A stretch of DNA of 64,000 nucleotides from RPQJ01 sp963744735 (GCA_963744735.1 CAVUVH010000001.1:317708-381707); one strand, 5' to 3'; counted from the first letter of the stretch, positions 38,696-48,005 are shown. Numbers and translations are program-made. The notes: generated by a model from the letters alone, not told the origin.

Positions 38696-39964
38696 CTACA
38701 TCTTGCGGTACGAGTCCGGCTCGCCATCGCCGTCGCGATCGCTGCCCACCAGGTCCGCGTTGCCGTCGCCGTTCTCGTCGATGAAGAAGACGTCGAGCTT
38801 GCCGTCGCCGTCCTTGTCGACGCCCTTGTAGTCGGTCGTGCCGTTGCCGTCGCGGTCGCCGTAGACGGTGTCGAGCCTGCCGTCGCCATCACTGTCCTCG
38901 AGCAGCAGTTCGGCCCGGCCGTCGCAGTCCTCGTCGACCGCATAGGCATCGGCCTTGCCATCGTTGTTGGTGTCGACCGGTCGTCGCTCCTCGCCGCAGG
39001 CGCTGCCGCCACCCTTGCCGGGAGGCAGGCCCTTGCCCGGCGCAGGGGCCTTGCCCGACGGCGGCGCCTGCTTGCCTGGCGCGCTGCCCTTGCCCTGCGG
39101 GGCGGCGCCTGGGCCGCCACCGGCGAGGCGGCTGCCGTCCGCGGCGAGCAGCGCGCGCACGTCCTCGACCGACACCGCGTAGTTGAGGCCCTCGGCATCG
39201 GCGCGCACGAAACTGTTGATGCCGACGATCGCGCCGCTGTCGTCGAGCAGCGGGCCGCCGGAATTGCCGGGGTTGATCGGCGTCTGCGTCTGGATGACGG
39301 TCGCGCGATGACGGAAACCGTCGTCGGCCTGCCATTCATAGTTCTGGCGGATCTGGCTCACGATGCCACCGGTGTACGACCACGCCTCGCCGGTCGGGTG
39401 ACCGATCGCATGCACGTCGGCGCCCACCTCGAGCGCTGCCAGCGAGCCGAGCTTCATCTCCGGCACGTAGGCCGGGATTTCGCTGATGCGGATCAGCGCC
39501 AGGTCGGTCACCTCGTCGACCTTGACGACGTCGGCGCGATACGCCTGCTGGTCGGCGGGGTCGCCGCTGCCGGGCGGCTTGAAGATCACCGCCACTTGCG
39601 TGTTGTTGCCCACAACGTGCTTGTTGGTGACGGCGAGCCGGTTCGCCTTGTCGATCACCGCGCCGGAGCCGAGCCCGTCGCTCACGGCCACCAGCACGAC
39701 GGCCGGCGACCACGTGCGAAACAACGCCGCCTCACGCGCGCCGCGCGGCTTCTCTTCGCTGGTGCGCAGCAGTCGTGACGCCGGCGCAGCATCGACGTCG
39801 TGGATGCTGGCGCCGTCGAGCTGGCCGGCCCCGGGCACGGAGCCCGCCACCGGGCGCGCATCGCCGAGCGGCCGGCTGAGGGATTCGCTCGCGGCAGCCG
39901 CAGCGGTCGTGAGCGTCAGGGCGGCGAGCAGCGCCACCAGGCGGGATGAGTTGCGGAGGTTCAT
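38696..39964 (-). CDS. Secreted trypsin-like serine protease with C-terminal Asp-rich calcium-binding-type repeats
   Basis: 422 residues. Signal peptide ends AAAAASES. The protease domain (about 80-280) has His116 in VTNKHVVGN, Asp154 in VTDLALIRI and Ser235 in NPGNSGGPLL, the S1C/DegP-like arrangement, but no PDZ domain is seen. A Gly/Pro/Lys linker (about 283-325) leads to a 90-residue tail with six or so D-x-D/N-x-D-G repeats (DTNNDGKAD, DSDGDGRLD, DRDGNGTTD, DKDGDGKLD, DENGDGNAD, DRDGDGEPD), like EF-hand/thrombospondin-3 calcium sites. Intact in one frame. 32 bases after the caspase gene. Confidence 0.93.
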   Translation of the reverse strand: MNLRNSSRLVALLAALTLTTAAAAASESLSRPLGDARPVAGSVPGAGQLDGASIHDVDAAPASRLLRTSEEKPRGAREAALFRTWSPAVVLVAVSDGLGSGAVIDKANRLAVTNKHVVGNNTQVAVIFKPPGSGDPADQQAYRADVVKVDEVTDLALIRISEIPAYVPEMKLGSLAALEVGADVHAIGHPTGEAWSYTGGIVSQIRQNYEWQADDGFRHRATVIQTQTPINPGNSGGPLLDDSGAIVGINSFVRADAEGLNYAVSVEDVRALLAADGSRLAGGGPGAAPQGKGSAPGKQAPPSGKAPAPGKGLPPGKGGGSACGEERRPVDTNNDGKADAYAVDEDCDGRAELLLEDSDGDGRLDTVYGDRDGNGTTDYKGVDKDGDGKLDVFFIDENGDGNADLVGSDRDGDGEPDSYRKM

Positions 39965-39996
39965 GTGTTGCACGGGATCCTGGTTGGGATAGTGGG

Positions 39997-42189
39997 TCAC
40001 CGCGGCGAAACCGTCCACGAATACGTGGAGATCTCGGCCGAGCCGGCGAGGCCGGTGCTGCGCCGCGGGGCGCCGCGGGTGGTGCCGGCGCCGGCGGTGC
40101 CGAAGGCGGCCTCCTCGAACATGTCGAGCAGTCCGCCCGAGGATCCGCCGCGCTTGGCCGTGACGGCGATGCCCTGCTGGGCCAGGCCGGCGAAGCTGGT
40201 CTGCGGCGACTGCGGAGTGACCGGAATGCCGATCACCAGCATGCGCTCGAAGCCGGCCGGCTCGGCGTTGGCGGTGATCTCGAATTCGAGGCGGCCGCGC
40301 GGCTCGATGCGCGGCAGCTCGCCCTGGTCGGCGTCCGGGTACATGGCGCTGATGCCGTAATAGGCATCGACGTACAGGATGGTGAGGTCGACGGGCGTCG
40401 GCAGCGGATTGGTGACGCTGACCTTGATCTTGTCGCCGTCGCGCAGCGCCGGGCGCGAGCTCGGCGTCAGCGGCTGCGGCAGCGTGCTGCAGCCTGGCTG
40501 CTTGACGTCGCAGCTGGGCAGCCAGGTCAGGCTGATCTGCAGGCGCGAAGTGCCGCCGATGCCCGCCGCAAGCCGCGACAGGTTGGCGACACGACCGATC
40601 TTCTCGAGGTTGGCGCCCAGTTCGACGGCCAGTGGCGAGAGGCCGCCCGCGCCGGTGCCCTTGGCCGTGGTGAGCGAGCGCAGGTCGAGCGCCGGGCCCT
40701 GTGGCCGCTGGCCCGCCGCGATGCCGCCCGCGCCGTCGAGGAACAGCAGCTGGCCTTTCACCTGGCAGAGGCGCACGTCGGCCGGTTCGTCCGCGCCGAC
40801 CCAGCGCACGCGCTGCGCGATGCCTCGCGCTCCCTGCAGCTCGCGGATCGCCGCCGTGACCGCCGCCTCCGGCGCATCGCACACCGCCGACTTCGCTGGC
40901 GCACTCGCGCGCAGCGAGAAATCCACCTTCAGGTCGACCGGGCGCGCGAACACCGGGCCGCGCAGGCTCGCCATGTCGAGCGCCGGCTTGCCTTCGTAGG
41001 CGATCGGCTGCACCTCCGACACGTTGCTCGCGGCCTGCAGCACCTTGACGTAGCCGAGCGCCTCATTGTCCTTCGACGTCGGCAGCGGCACGACCATGAG
41101 CACGGACTCGGGCGTCACCTGGTGGATCAGCCCGGCGCGCAGTCGCAGCGTGCCGTTGTCATTGTCGAGCCGCCACTGCGTCACCGCGCTGCCGGGCGTG
41201 GCGCCGAAGACCACGTTGTCGAGGCCCGTGCCTTCGTAGGTGGGCGTCGGCTGCTGCCGGCCCATGCCCTGGTACGACTGCAGCACCTGCTCGATCGCCT
41301 GCCGATACGTGGCATCCGGGTGCGCGGACAACACCTGGTAGAGCGTGTAAGAGAAGAGTCCCCGCGGGACAGCGTCGGCCGCGTATTGCGGCAACGAAGC
41401 CTCCGGGGTCGTCTCCTGGCTCTGCGCCGCATAGAACGCGACGAAGCCGCCGCGCGCCGCATTGCCACCACGCTCGACCTCGAGCGCAGTCTCAGGCGCC
41501 GCCGGGCCGCCGCGCGTGCGCTCGCCTGCGCCGGCCGCGCGCGCTGCCGCGTCAGCCAGCGCTCGCGGGTCGATGCCGAGCTGCTCGGGCTTCACCTGCC
41601 GGTCCTTCTCGCCCTTGAGCGGCATGGCGCGGGTGATCGTGCCGGAGTGGCAGTTGTCGAACACGGCCCAGACGAAGACGCCGCGGTCGCGAATGCGGCC
41701 GATGGCAGCGCCCAGCTCGTCATCGGTGAGTGCGTTCGGCAGGGCGGCGATCTCGCCGTCCCACTTGCCCACGTCGCGCGGCAGGAAGATCTCGTCGAGA
41801 CCGTCGGGCTCGTTGCGCACGTCGCCGGCCTTTGCCGGCTGCTGCGAGCCGTGTCCCGCAAACATCAGGATCGCGACGTCGCCGCGCTGGGCGCTGGCCG
41901 CGATGGCGTCGAGCCGGCCGAGGATCGCCTTGCGGGTGGGTTCGCCGGCGTCCGGCACTCCGTCCGCCAGCACGTGCAGGTTCTCGCGTGCCACGCCGCG
42001 CGTCTGCAGGTACTCGGTGAAGAGCTGCACGTCGTTCTTCGGCCCGTCCAGCCACAGCGCGGGATCCAGGTTCGGATACTGCGAAACGCCGACCAGCAGC
42101 GCGTGCATCCGGCCGGCCGCCTGCGCCGGTGCCGCGAACAGCACGACGATCCAGGTGGCCACGGCGAGCAATGACTTCAATCTCGGCAC
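39997..42189 (-). CDS. Secreted caspase-fold (metacaspase-like, C14) peptidase
   Basis: 730 residues, one unbroken frame. The GTG at 42189 is chosen because AAGGAG lies six bases before it and a signal peptide (AVATWIVVLFAAPAQA) follows. The caspase domain begins HALLVGVSQYPNLDPALWLD, with dyad His113 in MFAGHGSQ and Cys180 in VFDNCHSGT; GGFVAFYAAQSQETTPE and GLFSYTLYQVL complete the fold. The C-terminal 400 residues, rich in beta strands, contain a DUF4384-like stretch (ISVTNPLPTPVDLTILYVDA-type; KVSVTNPLPTPVDLTILYVD) that often follows bacterial caspases. Second gene of the sigma-caspase-trypsin-membrane-CHAT run. Confidence 0.93.
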   Translation of the reverse strand: MPRLKSLLAVATWIVVLFAAPAQAAGRMHALLVGVSQYPNLDPALWLDGPKNDVQLFTEYLQTRGVARENLHVLADGVPDAGEPTRKAILGRLDAIAASAQRGDVAILMFAGHGSQQPAKAGDVRNEPDGLDEIFLPRDVGKWDGEIAALPNALTDDELGAAIGRIRDRGVFVWAVFDNCHSGTITRAMPLKGEKDRQVKPEQLGIDPRALADAAARAAGAGERTRGGPAAPETALEVERGGNAARGGFVAFYAAQSQETTPEASLPQYAADAVPRGLFSYTLYQVLSAHPDATYRQAIEQVLQSYQGMGRQQPTPTYEGTGLDNVVFGATPGSAVTQWRLDNDNGTLRLRAGLIHQVTPESVLMVVPLPTSKDNEALGYVKVLQAASNVSEVQPIAYEGKPALDMASLRGPVFARPVDLKVDFSLRASAPAKSAVCDAPEAAVTAAIRELQGARGIAQRVRWVGADEPADVRLCQVKGQLLFLDGAGGIAAGQRPQGPALDLRSLTTAKGTGAGGLSPLAVELGANLEKIGRVANLSRLAAGIGGTSRLQISLTWLPSCDVKQPGCSTLPQPLTPSSRPALRDGDKIKVSVTNPLPTPVDLTILYVDAYYGISAMYPDADQGELPRIEPRGRLEFEITANAEPAGFERMLVIGIPVTPQSPQTSFAGLAQQGIAVTAKRGGSSGGLLDMFEEAAFGTAGAGTTRGAPRRSTGLAGSAEISTYSWTVSPR

Positions 42190-42262
42190 AGGGCGCTCCT
42201 TGCAAGGGGTGGTGCGGCCGGCGATGCCGGCACGCCCTGAAGACGCGCGATGCGCCGTCGCA

Positions 42263-42878
42263 TCAGGCGCCCGCCCAGCAATGCTCGATGAACGGGCGCA
42301 GCTTCTTGCGGCACTGCGACAGGTATTCGCGGGTCGCCGCTGCGCTGCGCCCGAGCACGTCGGCGACCTGCGCGATGTCCATGCGGTCGGTGGCGAGCCA
42401 GGAGAGGCACTGCGCCCGCTCGGGATACCGGCGTGCGAACTCACCGAAGCCGGTCTGGACACAGTCCGAGACTGATTCCAGCTCGACGTGCTGCAGGGGA
42501 TTGGCGTCCTCCTGCACCGGCACGTCGTCGCCTTCGAGTCCGTCGATGTCGGTCGTCGGTCGCGACGCGGAGCGCCGGCGCGGCATCGAGTGCCACGTTG
42601 CGCGCGACGGTCCAGAGCCAGGCGGCGAATTGCGCGCCCTCGCCGCGGAATTCGCCGGCCGAGCGCAGGATGCGCACGAAGGTCTCCTGGGTGTAGTCCT
42701 CGGCCTGGTCGGGCGTGGCCCGGCGATTGACGAAGTAGCGGCGCAAGCGGCCGGCAAACGCGGCGTAAAGTCGCTCGACCGCCCGGCGCCTGCTCGCGTC
42801 GTCGCCGCGCAGCCCGGCGACGATCGTCGGGTCGAGGAGCACGGCAGCCTCGTCAGGTCCGTTGGAGGGGTCGGTCAA
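42263..42878 (-). CDS. ECF-type RNA polymerase sigma factor, frameshift near 42555
   Basis: Net 205 residues. Region 2 is clear: RLYAAFAGRLRRYFVNRRAT, DQAEDYTQETFVRILRSAGE, QFAAWLWTVARNVALDA. After a frame change near 42555, region 4 follows: FARRYPERAQCLSWLATDRM, DIAQVADVLGRSAAATREYL, SQCRKKLRPFIEHC. The start is uncertain: the frame has TTG at 42878, while an ATG at 42894 is in another frame and would need a second frame repair. It heads the minus-strand protease operon, 74 bases before the caspase gene, and is the likely self-regulator of it. Confidence 0.85.
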
Positions 42879-43048
42879 AGGTGTCGCCCTGCATGGCCCA
42901 GTACGGCTGGGCGCGTGTTCTGGCCCGGAGCATGACAAGACTGGCGGCCAACGTCGACTGTTGCCGCTTGCGACCCGAGGGATGCATTGGATACGCTCGC
43001 ACGCTCCTGACGTTGAGCGGCGGCGATCGTCCAAGCGATTGCAGCCGA

Positions 43049-43077
43049 TTGGCTGCACGAGCGAATAACCATACAAA
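43049..43077 (+). promoter_or_regulatory. Possible promoter of the secreted beta-sandwich protein gene
   Basis: TTGGCT (43049-43054) and TACAAA (43072-43077) with a 17-base spacer, 26 bases before the start at 43103; an AAGGAG ribosome site is at 43087-43092. The 225-base gap also has to hold the promoter of the divergent sigma-factor operon, for which I see no clear element. Confidence 0.5.
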
Positions 43078-43102
43078 CCGTCCCGTAAGGAGCACCCTGC
43101 TT

Positions 43103-43813
43103 ATGTCGAATTACATCCCGGTCCGCCGCATCAGTGTCGCTGTTGCCGCCGTCCTGGCGATCGCAACGAGCGTCGCCATGGCTGCGGACGCGCCCAAGGG
43201 CCCGAATGCCGGCGCCAAGGCGACATCGTCCGAAGCCGCCGCCGCCGTCGAGACCCTGGCGCTGGCCGACAGCCTGGCGGTGTACGGCATCCAGAACAGC
43301 GATCCCGTGGCGCTGATCCAGGCCGCCAAGATGAAGAAGTCGGCGCCGGCCAAGGCGCTCGATGCCGCCAAGAAGACCGAAGGCAGCGGCACCAAGGGCG
43401 ACGCCAAGACCAGTGGCTACGACCTGAGCGCCGACGCGCTGCTGGCGCGCGCCGAGACCATGGCCGCCGGCAACGCCACGCTGCAGGGCCTGGTCAACGA
43501 CGCCAAGACGACCAAGTCGCGCGGCGCCGTGCGCGGCCCGACCGTGCACTCCGACACCGTGCTCGCCGGCAACACGGACAGCTACGTCCTCGCCTTCCGC
43601 GGCGGCGAGCAGGCCGCAGTGCTGGTGAGCGGCGATGGCGACACCGACCTCGACCTGTACATCACGGACGAGAACGGCAACGCCATCTGCTCCGACACCG
43701 ACTCGAGCGACACGATGCTGTGCCGCTGGACGCCGTCCTGGACCGGCAACTTCGGCGTCCACGTCCGCAACCTCGGCCGCGTGTACAACAACTACAAGCT
43801 GGCCGTGAACTGA
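43103..43813 (+). CDS. Secreted PPC-like beta-sandwich protein (paralogue A)
   Basis: 236 residues, signal peptide ending SVAMAADAP. An N-terminal helical domain carries LALADSLAVYGIQNSDPVAL and a C-terminal half resembles pre-peptidase C-terminal (PPC) domains: ADSYVLAFRGGEQ-type start (TDSYVLAFRGGEQAAVLVSG), DTDLDLYITDENGNAICSDT, LCRWTPSWTGNFGVHVRNLG. The DxDLDLY motif is the calcium/structure signature of such domains. Clear paralogue of the product of 46237-46961. Divergent from the sigma-factor operon and followed by a strong terminator. Function unknown; likely secreted or surface associated. Confidence 0.85.
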   Translation: MSNYIPVRRISVAVAAVLAIATSVAMAADAPKGPNAGAKATSSEAAAAVETLALADSLAVYGIQNSDPVALIQAAKMKKSAPAKALDAAKKTEGSGTKGDAKTSGYDLSADALLARAETMAAGNATLQGLVNDAKTTKSRGAVRGPTVHSDTVLAGNTDSYVLAFRGGEQAAVLVSGDGDTDLDLYITDENGNAICSDTDSSDTMLCRWTPSWTGNFGVHVRNLGRVYNNYKLAVN

Positions 43814-43870
43814 CGCGAGCGCCGCGCCGTCGCCGGACATCGCCGGCTGGCGCGGACGACGCAACCAAGG

Positions 43871-43898
43871 AGGGCGGGCCATCCCGCCCTTCTTTTTT
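43871..43898 (+). terminator. Rho-independent terminator of the paralogue A gene
   Basis: An 8-bp stem (43871-43878 with 43883-43890), four-base loop, then TCTTTTTT. Lies 57 bases after the stop. Confidence 0.9.
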
Positions 43899-43935
43899 CC
43901 TGACGCGGCACGAATTGCACCGTCCAACCAGGGCC

Positions 43936-44439
43936 ATGCGACAGATCGCCATCACCCGCAAGAAGCTCCGCGGCATCCCGCGCCGGCTGCGCGCGCTCGA
44001 TCGCTGGGCCGACAGCTTCGCCGGGTTCGTCCGGCCACGTTCCGACCAGGGTGAGCGCTTCTGCAACGCCAGGATTCCCGTGCACATCGACCTGGTCGAG
44101 GGCCGGCAGACCAACCGACGCATCCAGGCGCAGTGTGTCGCAGCCATGTTGCGCGCGGCCTCGCACATGTCGCGCGCGGCCGGTGTCGTGCGTCCCGACT
44201 ACTATCGAGTCGCCTGCGTGTTCAACTGGCCGCGGCTGCACGAGAGCGAGGTCACGGTGTTCTATGACGCCGGGTACTACGCGGGCTTCATGCACGATCG
44301 CAACGCACTGGCGCCGCGCTCGCTGGCCGGATCGCTCGGCCTGGCCCTGCCGGAGGGATTCGTCGAATCGGGCTGCGACATCACGCAGCCCGAGGATGTG
44401 CGGACGGTCGAACTCTGGTGCATTGGCGAGAGGATCTAG
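43936..44439 (+). CDS. Hypothetical protein, DUF3916-like
   Basis: 167 residues, soluble and basic at the N-terminus: MRQIAITRKKLRGIPRRLRA and LDRWADSFAGFVRP match what I recall of the DUF3916 family. The middle has a CFNWPRLHESEVTVFYD stretch with paired strands. No signal peptide or membrane segment, no catalytic motif I can name. Ends 2 bases before the next small gene, so both are likely one unit. Confidence 0.75.
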   Translation: MRQIAITRKKLRGIPRRLRALDRWADSFAGFVRPRSDQGERFCNARIPVHIDLVEGRQTNRRIQAQCVAAMLRAASHMSRAAGVVRPDYYRVACVFNWPRLHESEVTVFYDAGYYAGFMHDRNALAPRSLAGSLGLALPEGFVESGCDITQPEDVRTVELWCIGERI

Positions 44440-44441
44440 CG

Positions 44442-44798
44442 ATGCGGACGAAGCAGGGCGCAGCGCCTGAACTGGACCGTGCACTGTGGTTCGAGCACCT
44501 CGGCTGCAGTGGGCGCCACTACCTGATGGGCAATCCGCACACGGTGCCCGGCCGCATGCTCGCGTGGTGCCCACGGGAAGAACGCAGCCTGTTCGTTTCG
44601 CGCGCCGACATCGGGCGCAGGTCGCAGGCTGCCCGGTACTGGATCGACGGATTCCTGCACGGCAACGAGCCGGAACCGCCGCCGGGCCCGGACGGTCCGC
44701 CGGAATTCGGCTCGCCCGGTTACCGGCGCTGGCAGCTCGACGTGGCGCAGTTCCACGCGAGCGGCACCTGGCCGGCGCGCCGCCGCCGGAAGCAATGA
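44442..44798 (+). CDS. Small hypothetical protein paired with the DUF3916-like gene
   Basis: 118 residues with aromatic-rich segments (LWFEHLGCSGRHYLMGNPHT, RSQAARYWIDGFLHG) and a proline-rich central patch (EPEPPPGPDGPPEFG). Starts 2 bases after the upstream stop, so probably co-translated. Two-gene units of a DUF3916-like protein with a small partner are suggestive of immunity- or toxin-linked cassettes, but that is only a guess; I do not recognise it. Confidence 0.65.
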   Translation: MRTKQGAAPELDRALWFEHLGCSGRHYLMGNPHTVPGRMLAWCPREERSLFVSRADIGRRSQAARYWIDGFLHGNEPEPPPGPDGPPEFGSPGYRRWQLDVAQFHASGTWPARRRRKQ

Positions 44799-44818
44799 GC
44801 GGAACGACCGCGGTCTGA

Positions 44819-46286
44819 TCAGTTCCCGGCGCGCGACAGCAGCGCGTTCAGCAGGTTGTCCTGGAAGTTGATGTTGCTCGTCAGCTGGTCGTGGTCTTCG
44901 CAGAGGAAGAACGAGAACGCGATCGGGAAGCTGCCGCCGCCCTGCAGCGTCGGGTCGAGCGACTGCCGGCCCAGCAGCGACGGCTTCGTCACGCGTCCGT
45001 CGCCCGGCTCGAGCATCAGCAGGTCGTATTTCTCGCGGCTCTCGCGCGGATTGCGGATCGCCTCGGGCTCGAAACGCGCGACCATGCGATCGCCCTCCGG
45101 TTCCGCCAGCACGCGCGCCGGCGTAAGCGCGCAGTCGGCGCCGAACACGATGAGCCGGGTCGTGTTCTCCGGCTGCGGCAGGGCGAGGGCGCGCTGGAAT
45201 CGCCCGGCCCGGACCAGCGAACGATCGAAGAAGGCCTGCAGGGCCTCCAGCCGGACCTGGCCGGTGGCGGCGTCCGGTGCGGCTGCCACCACTCGCGCCG
45301 CGACCAGCGGGTCGTACACTGACCACTCCAGCATGCGCCATGCGGCCGGGTCGAACACGTCGAGTTCCGGGCTCGACGGGTCATGCCGAGCGGCGCAACG
45401 GCCGTCCGTCGAGACCGATCAGCGGCTTGCGCATCATGTGCGGCAGCAGCTGATAGGCGCTCGCCATCGTGGCGAGCGTCTCCGGCGCCACGGTGCGCAC
45501 GATCTTCTCGCCTTCGATGAAGCCGCGGATCGTGTTCGCCGAGCCGAGGCTCGGCGTGCCGAGCAGGATCAGGCGATTGACCTTCGCAGCGCCGTGCATC
45601 GGCACCTGCTTGACGTCGTGGTCGAGCACGTCCTCGGTGCCGAAGCGCACGTAGTACCGGGAAACGAGGCCGCCCATGCTGTGCGCGACGATGTCCACCT
45701 TGAGGTCCGGCCGACCGTAGTCACGGCGGATCTGCTCGATCAGCTCGTCGAGCTTGCGCGCCGTCTCGACGTTGTCGCGTCGCCAGTCGTAGGGCAGCAC
45801 GTAGAGGTGCCGTTCGTAGGCATCCTTGACCGGCGTGCCGGCGACGGTGCGCTTGAAATCGCCGTAGTCCTCGAGTGTCTCGATGATGCGGTTGTAGAAA
45901 TCGCGGCCTGCGGCGGTATCGGTGATGTCGAAGGCTTCGAGCGGATTCGGCCGCGGCATCAGCGTCTGCGGGTCGATGTCGAGCGCGAGGTTGGCGAAGG
46001 TGTTCGACACGAGGTTCATGGTCGAGCCCGGCCAGGCGACTTCGCCGGTGCGCGTGTCGCGCAGCTTCGATCCCATGATGCCGGGGATCACGATCAACGG
46101 CGGCTGCTCGACCGCCAGGTTCGAGCCGCGATAGAGGCGATGCAGGTCGGGCCGCGTGTCGGCGCCCGAGCAGGCGGCGAGGCCGGCCGCCGCGACGCAG
46201 GTCAGCGCCAGCGCCGCCAGGCCGCGGGCCCGGCGGTCAGAGCTGCGCTTGCTTTTCAGGGGCGACGAAATTCGCGGTGAGGACAT
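44819..46286 (-). CDS. LCAT-like lipoprotein lipase/acyltransferase, frameshift near 45390
   Basis: Net 489 residues. Lipoprotein signal with lipobox LAAC (GLAACSG), then the alpha/beta-hydrolase oxyanion motif IPGIMGSKLRD, LYVLPYDWRRDN, the nucleophile elbow IVAHSMGGLVSRYY and LILLGTPSLGSANT, all typical of the lecithin:cholesterol acyltransferase family. After the frame repair the C-terminal part reads DVFDPAAWRMLEWSVYDPLV and continues to LLNALLSRAGN at 44819. Probable outer-membrane-anchored lipase or phospholipid acyltransferase. The start overlaps the 3' end of the paralogue B gene by about 50 bases; both are on the same strand and likely co-transcribed. Confidence 0.87.
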
Positions 46287-46961
46287 ACTCGACCTCCTGG
46301 TCGTTCTTGTTGCGCACGTCCACCAGGAACGAGCCCGTCCACCGCGGCCGCCAGCGGCACTGCGCCTCGCTGCCGGCGTTCTCGTCGGAACAGACCAGGT
46401 TGTTGTACTCGTCGTAGACGTAGAGATCGAGGTCGGCGGCTGCCGGGCTGCGCACGTAGATGACGGCCGGCGTCTCGCCGAGGAACACGAGGTCGGCGCG
46501 GTCGGCCGCCTGGCTGCCGATGAGCTTGCTCAGCGCGAGAGGCCGGCGCCCACCAGCGGCAGGTCGCGGCTCTTGTAGGTGCGTGCGTCGGCAATCAGTG
46601 CGCGCACCGCCGCGTTGTCGGGGGCGAGTTGCCCGGCGCGCTCCAGCAATCCCTCGAACGTATGGCCGCTGCCGCTGGTCGCGCCGGCCTCGAGGCCCTT
46701 GCGGATCTTGGCTGCCTGCACGAGCGCTACCGGATCTCCTGCCTTCAGGCCATACGCCGCCAGGCGGTCGGACAGCGCCAGCCGCTCGACCGCCGACAGC
46801 GCCGGTGACTGGCCCGCGTCGAGCTTGGCCTCCGGATCGACGTTCGGACCCTGGCGTGGATCGGCGCCGGGCGAGGCGGCCGGCAGAAATGCGATGATGG
46901 CGGCCGTTGCAATTGCAGCGAGCCGGCGAATGCTTCGATGTCGTGGCGTCTGACGTAGCAT
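46237..46961 (-). CDS. Secreted PPC-like beta-sandwich protein (paralogue B), frameshift near 46545
   Basis: About 240 residues. Signal peptide (AAIATAAIIAFLPAASPGA), helical domain with LALSDRLAAYGLKAGDPVAL, then LLERAGQLAPDN and DARTYKSRDLPL. After a frame change near 46545 come ADLDLYVYDEYNNLVCSDEN and CRWRPRWTGSFLVDVRNKND. The same order of motifs occurs in the product of 43103-43813 (ALADSLAVYG; DPVALIQAAK; DLDLYITDEN; CRWTPSWTG), so the two are paralogues. Transcribed towards the LCAT-like gene. Confidence 0.83.
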
Positions 46962-47112
46962 GAGATCTCCCTGGAATGGAAGTTAACGCAAACGGGCGGT
47001 TCCGCACAGCGCCGCGTGCCTGCTGCGTGGACGCAGTCGGGTCGCCGACGTCAGGCAGGACTCCGCCCTCGCACCGCCCTGACGCCCCGCACTGTCGATC
47101 GTCCAATCACGC

Positions 47113-48005
47113 ATGAACACTCGCCTGCGCATCGCCGCCCTCGGGGTCACGCTCGCTGTCGCCACGGCCTGCCAGCGGACTCCGTCACCGCCTGTGGTGC
47201 CACGACCACCGGCCGAGGTCGCGGCGGCGGTGAGTGAAGACCTCGCCCAGTACGACCCATCGCTTGCAGCGATGGAGACGGTGGCCGGACGGCGCGGCCC
47301 GGGCCGTGAACGTCTCGCCGGACGGCATCGCCGACTGGGTGATCGACTTCGAAGCCTTCGGCTTTCCCGCCTGGTGTGGCACCGGCGGCTGCCGGCGGCA
47401 ACTGTGGGTGAGCCACGAGGGTAGTCATGTGCTGGCCTTCGACGCGCAGGCACTCGAATTCGCGCTGCGCCCCGCTGCCGGGCCGCCCGTCATCGACGTG
47501 GAACTGCACGGCGTCTATTGCAACGGCACCGGCGCCGATCCCTGCCCACGGGCTTTCATGTGGAACGCGGCAACCGGCCGGCTCGACGAGACGGCCAATC
47601 GCGCAGGCGGCACGCTGCTGAACGGATCGTTGTTCCAGCCGGTGCCGGTCGACGAAGCGGCCCTGCCGCCGCCAGTTGCTGCAGCCCGGGAATCCGCTCG
47701 ACAGGCCTGCGTTGCAGCCGGTGGCCGCTACGAGGAATTCGACACGTCGGTCGCCTCGGTGCCGGACCTCGATGGGGACGGCGCAGCGGGACTGGATCGT
47801 CGACGGTTCGCTCACCCAGTGCGAGACCGACACAGGAATCGCACCCGCGGCACCCATGCGCGTATTCCTGAGTGGCAACGGTGAGATGCGCGAGGCGGCA
47901 CCGCTTCCCTCGGACGAGTACGACATCGACGTGGGCTCGCGACCCGCGAAGCTGCTGCCGCGGGCGGGGGAAGGTGAAGCGATGTTGCCCGAAGGTCCAC
48001 GATGA
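47113..48005 (+). CDS. Hypothetical lipoprotein-like protein, two frameshifts
   Basis: About 296 residues over three frames. Starts MNTRLRIAALGVTLAVATAC (imperfect lipobox), then RAVNVSPDGIADWVIDFEAF, WCGTGGCRRQLWVSHEGSHV, FRGVYCNGTG-type segment (ELHGVYCNGTGADPCPRAFM) and, after a second change near 47775, DWIVDGSLTQCETDTGIAP. Six or more Cys suggest disulphides in the periplasm. The WCGTGGC pattern recurs in secreted proteins of unknown function. Frame changes near 47285 and 47785. Divergent from paralogue B. Confidence 0.7.
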
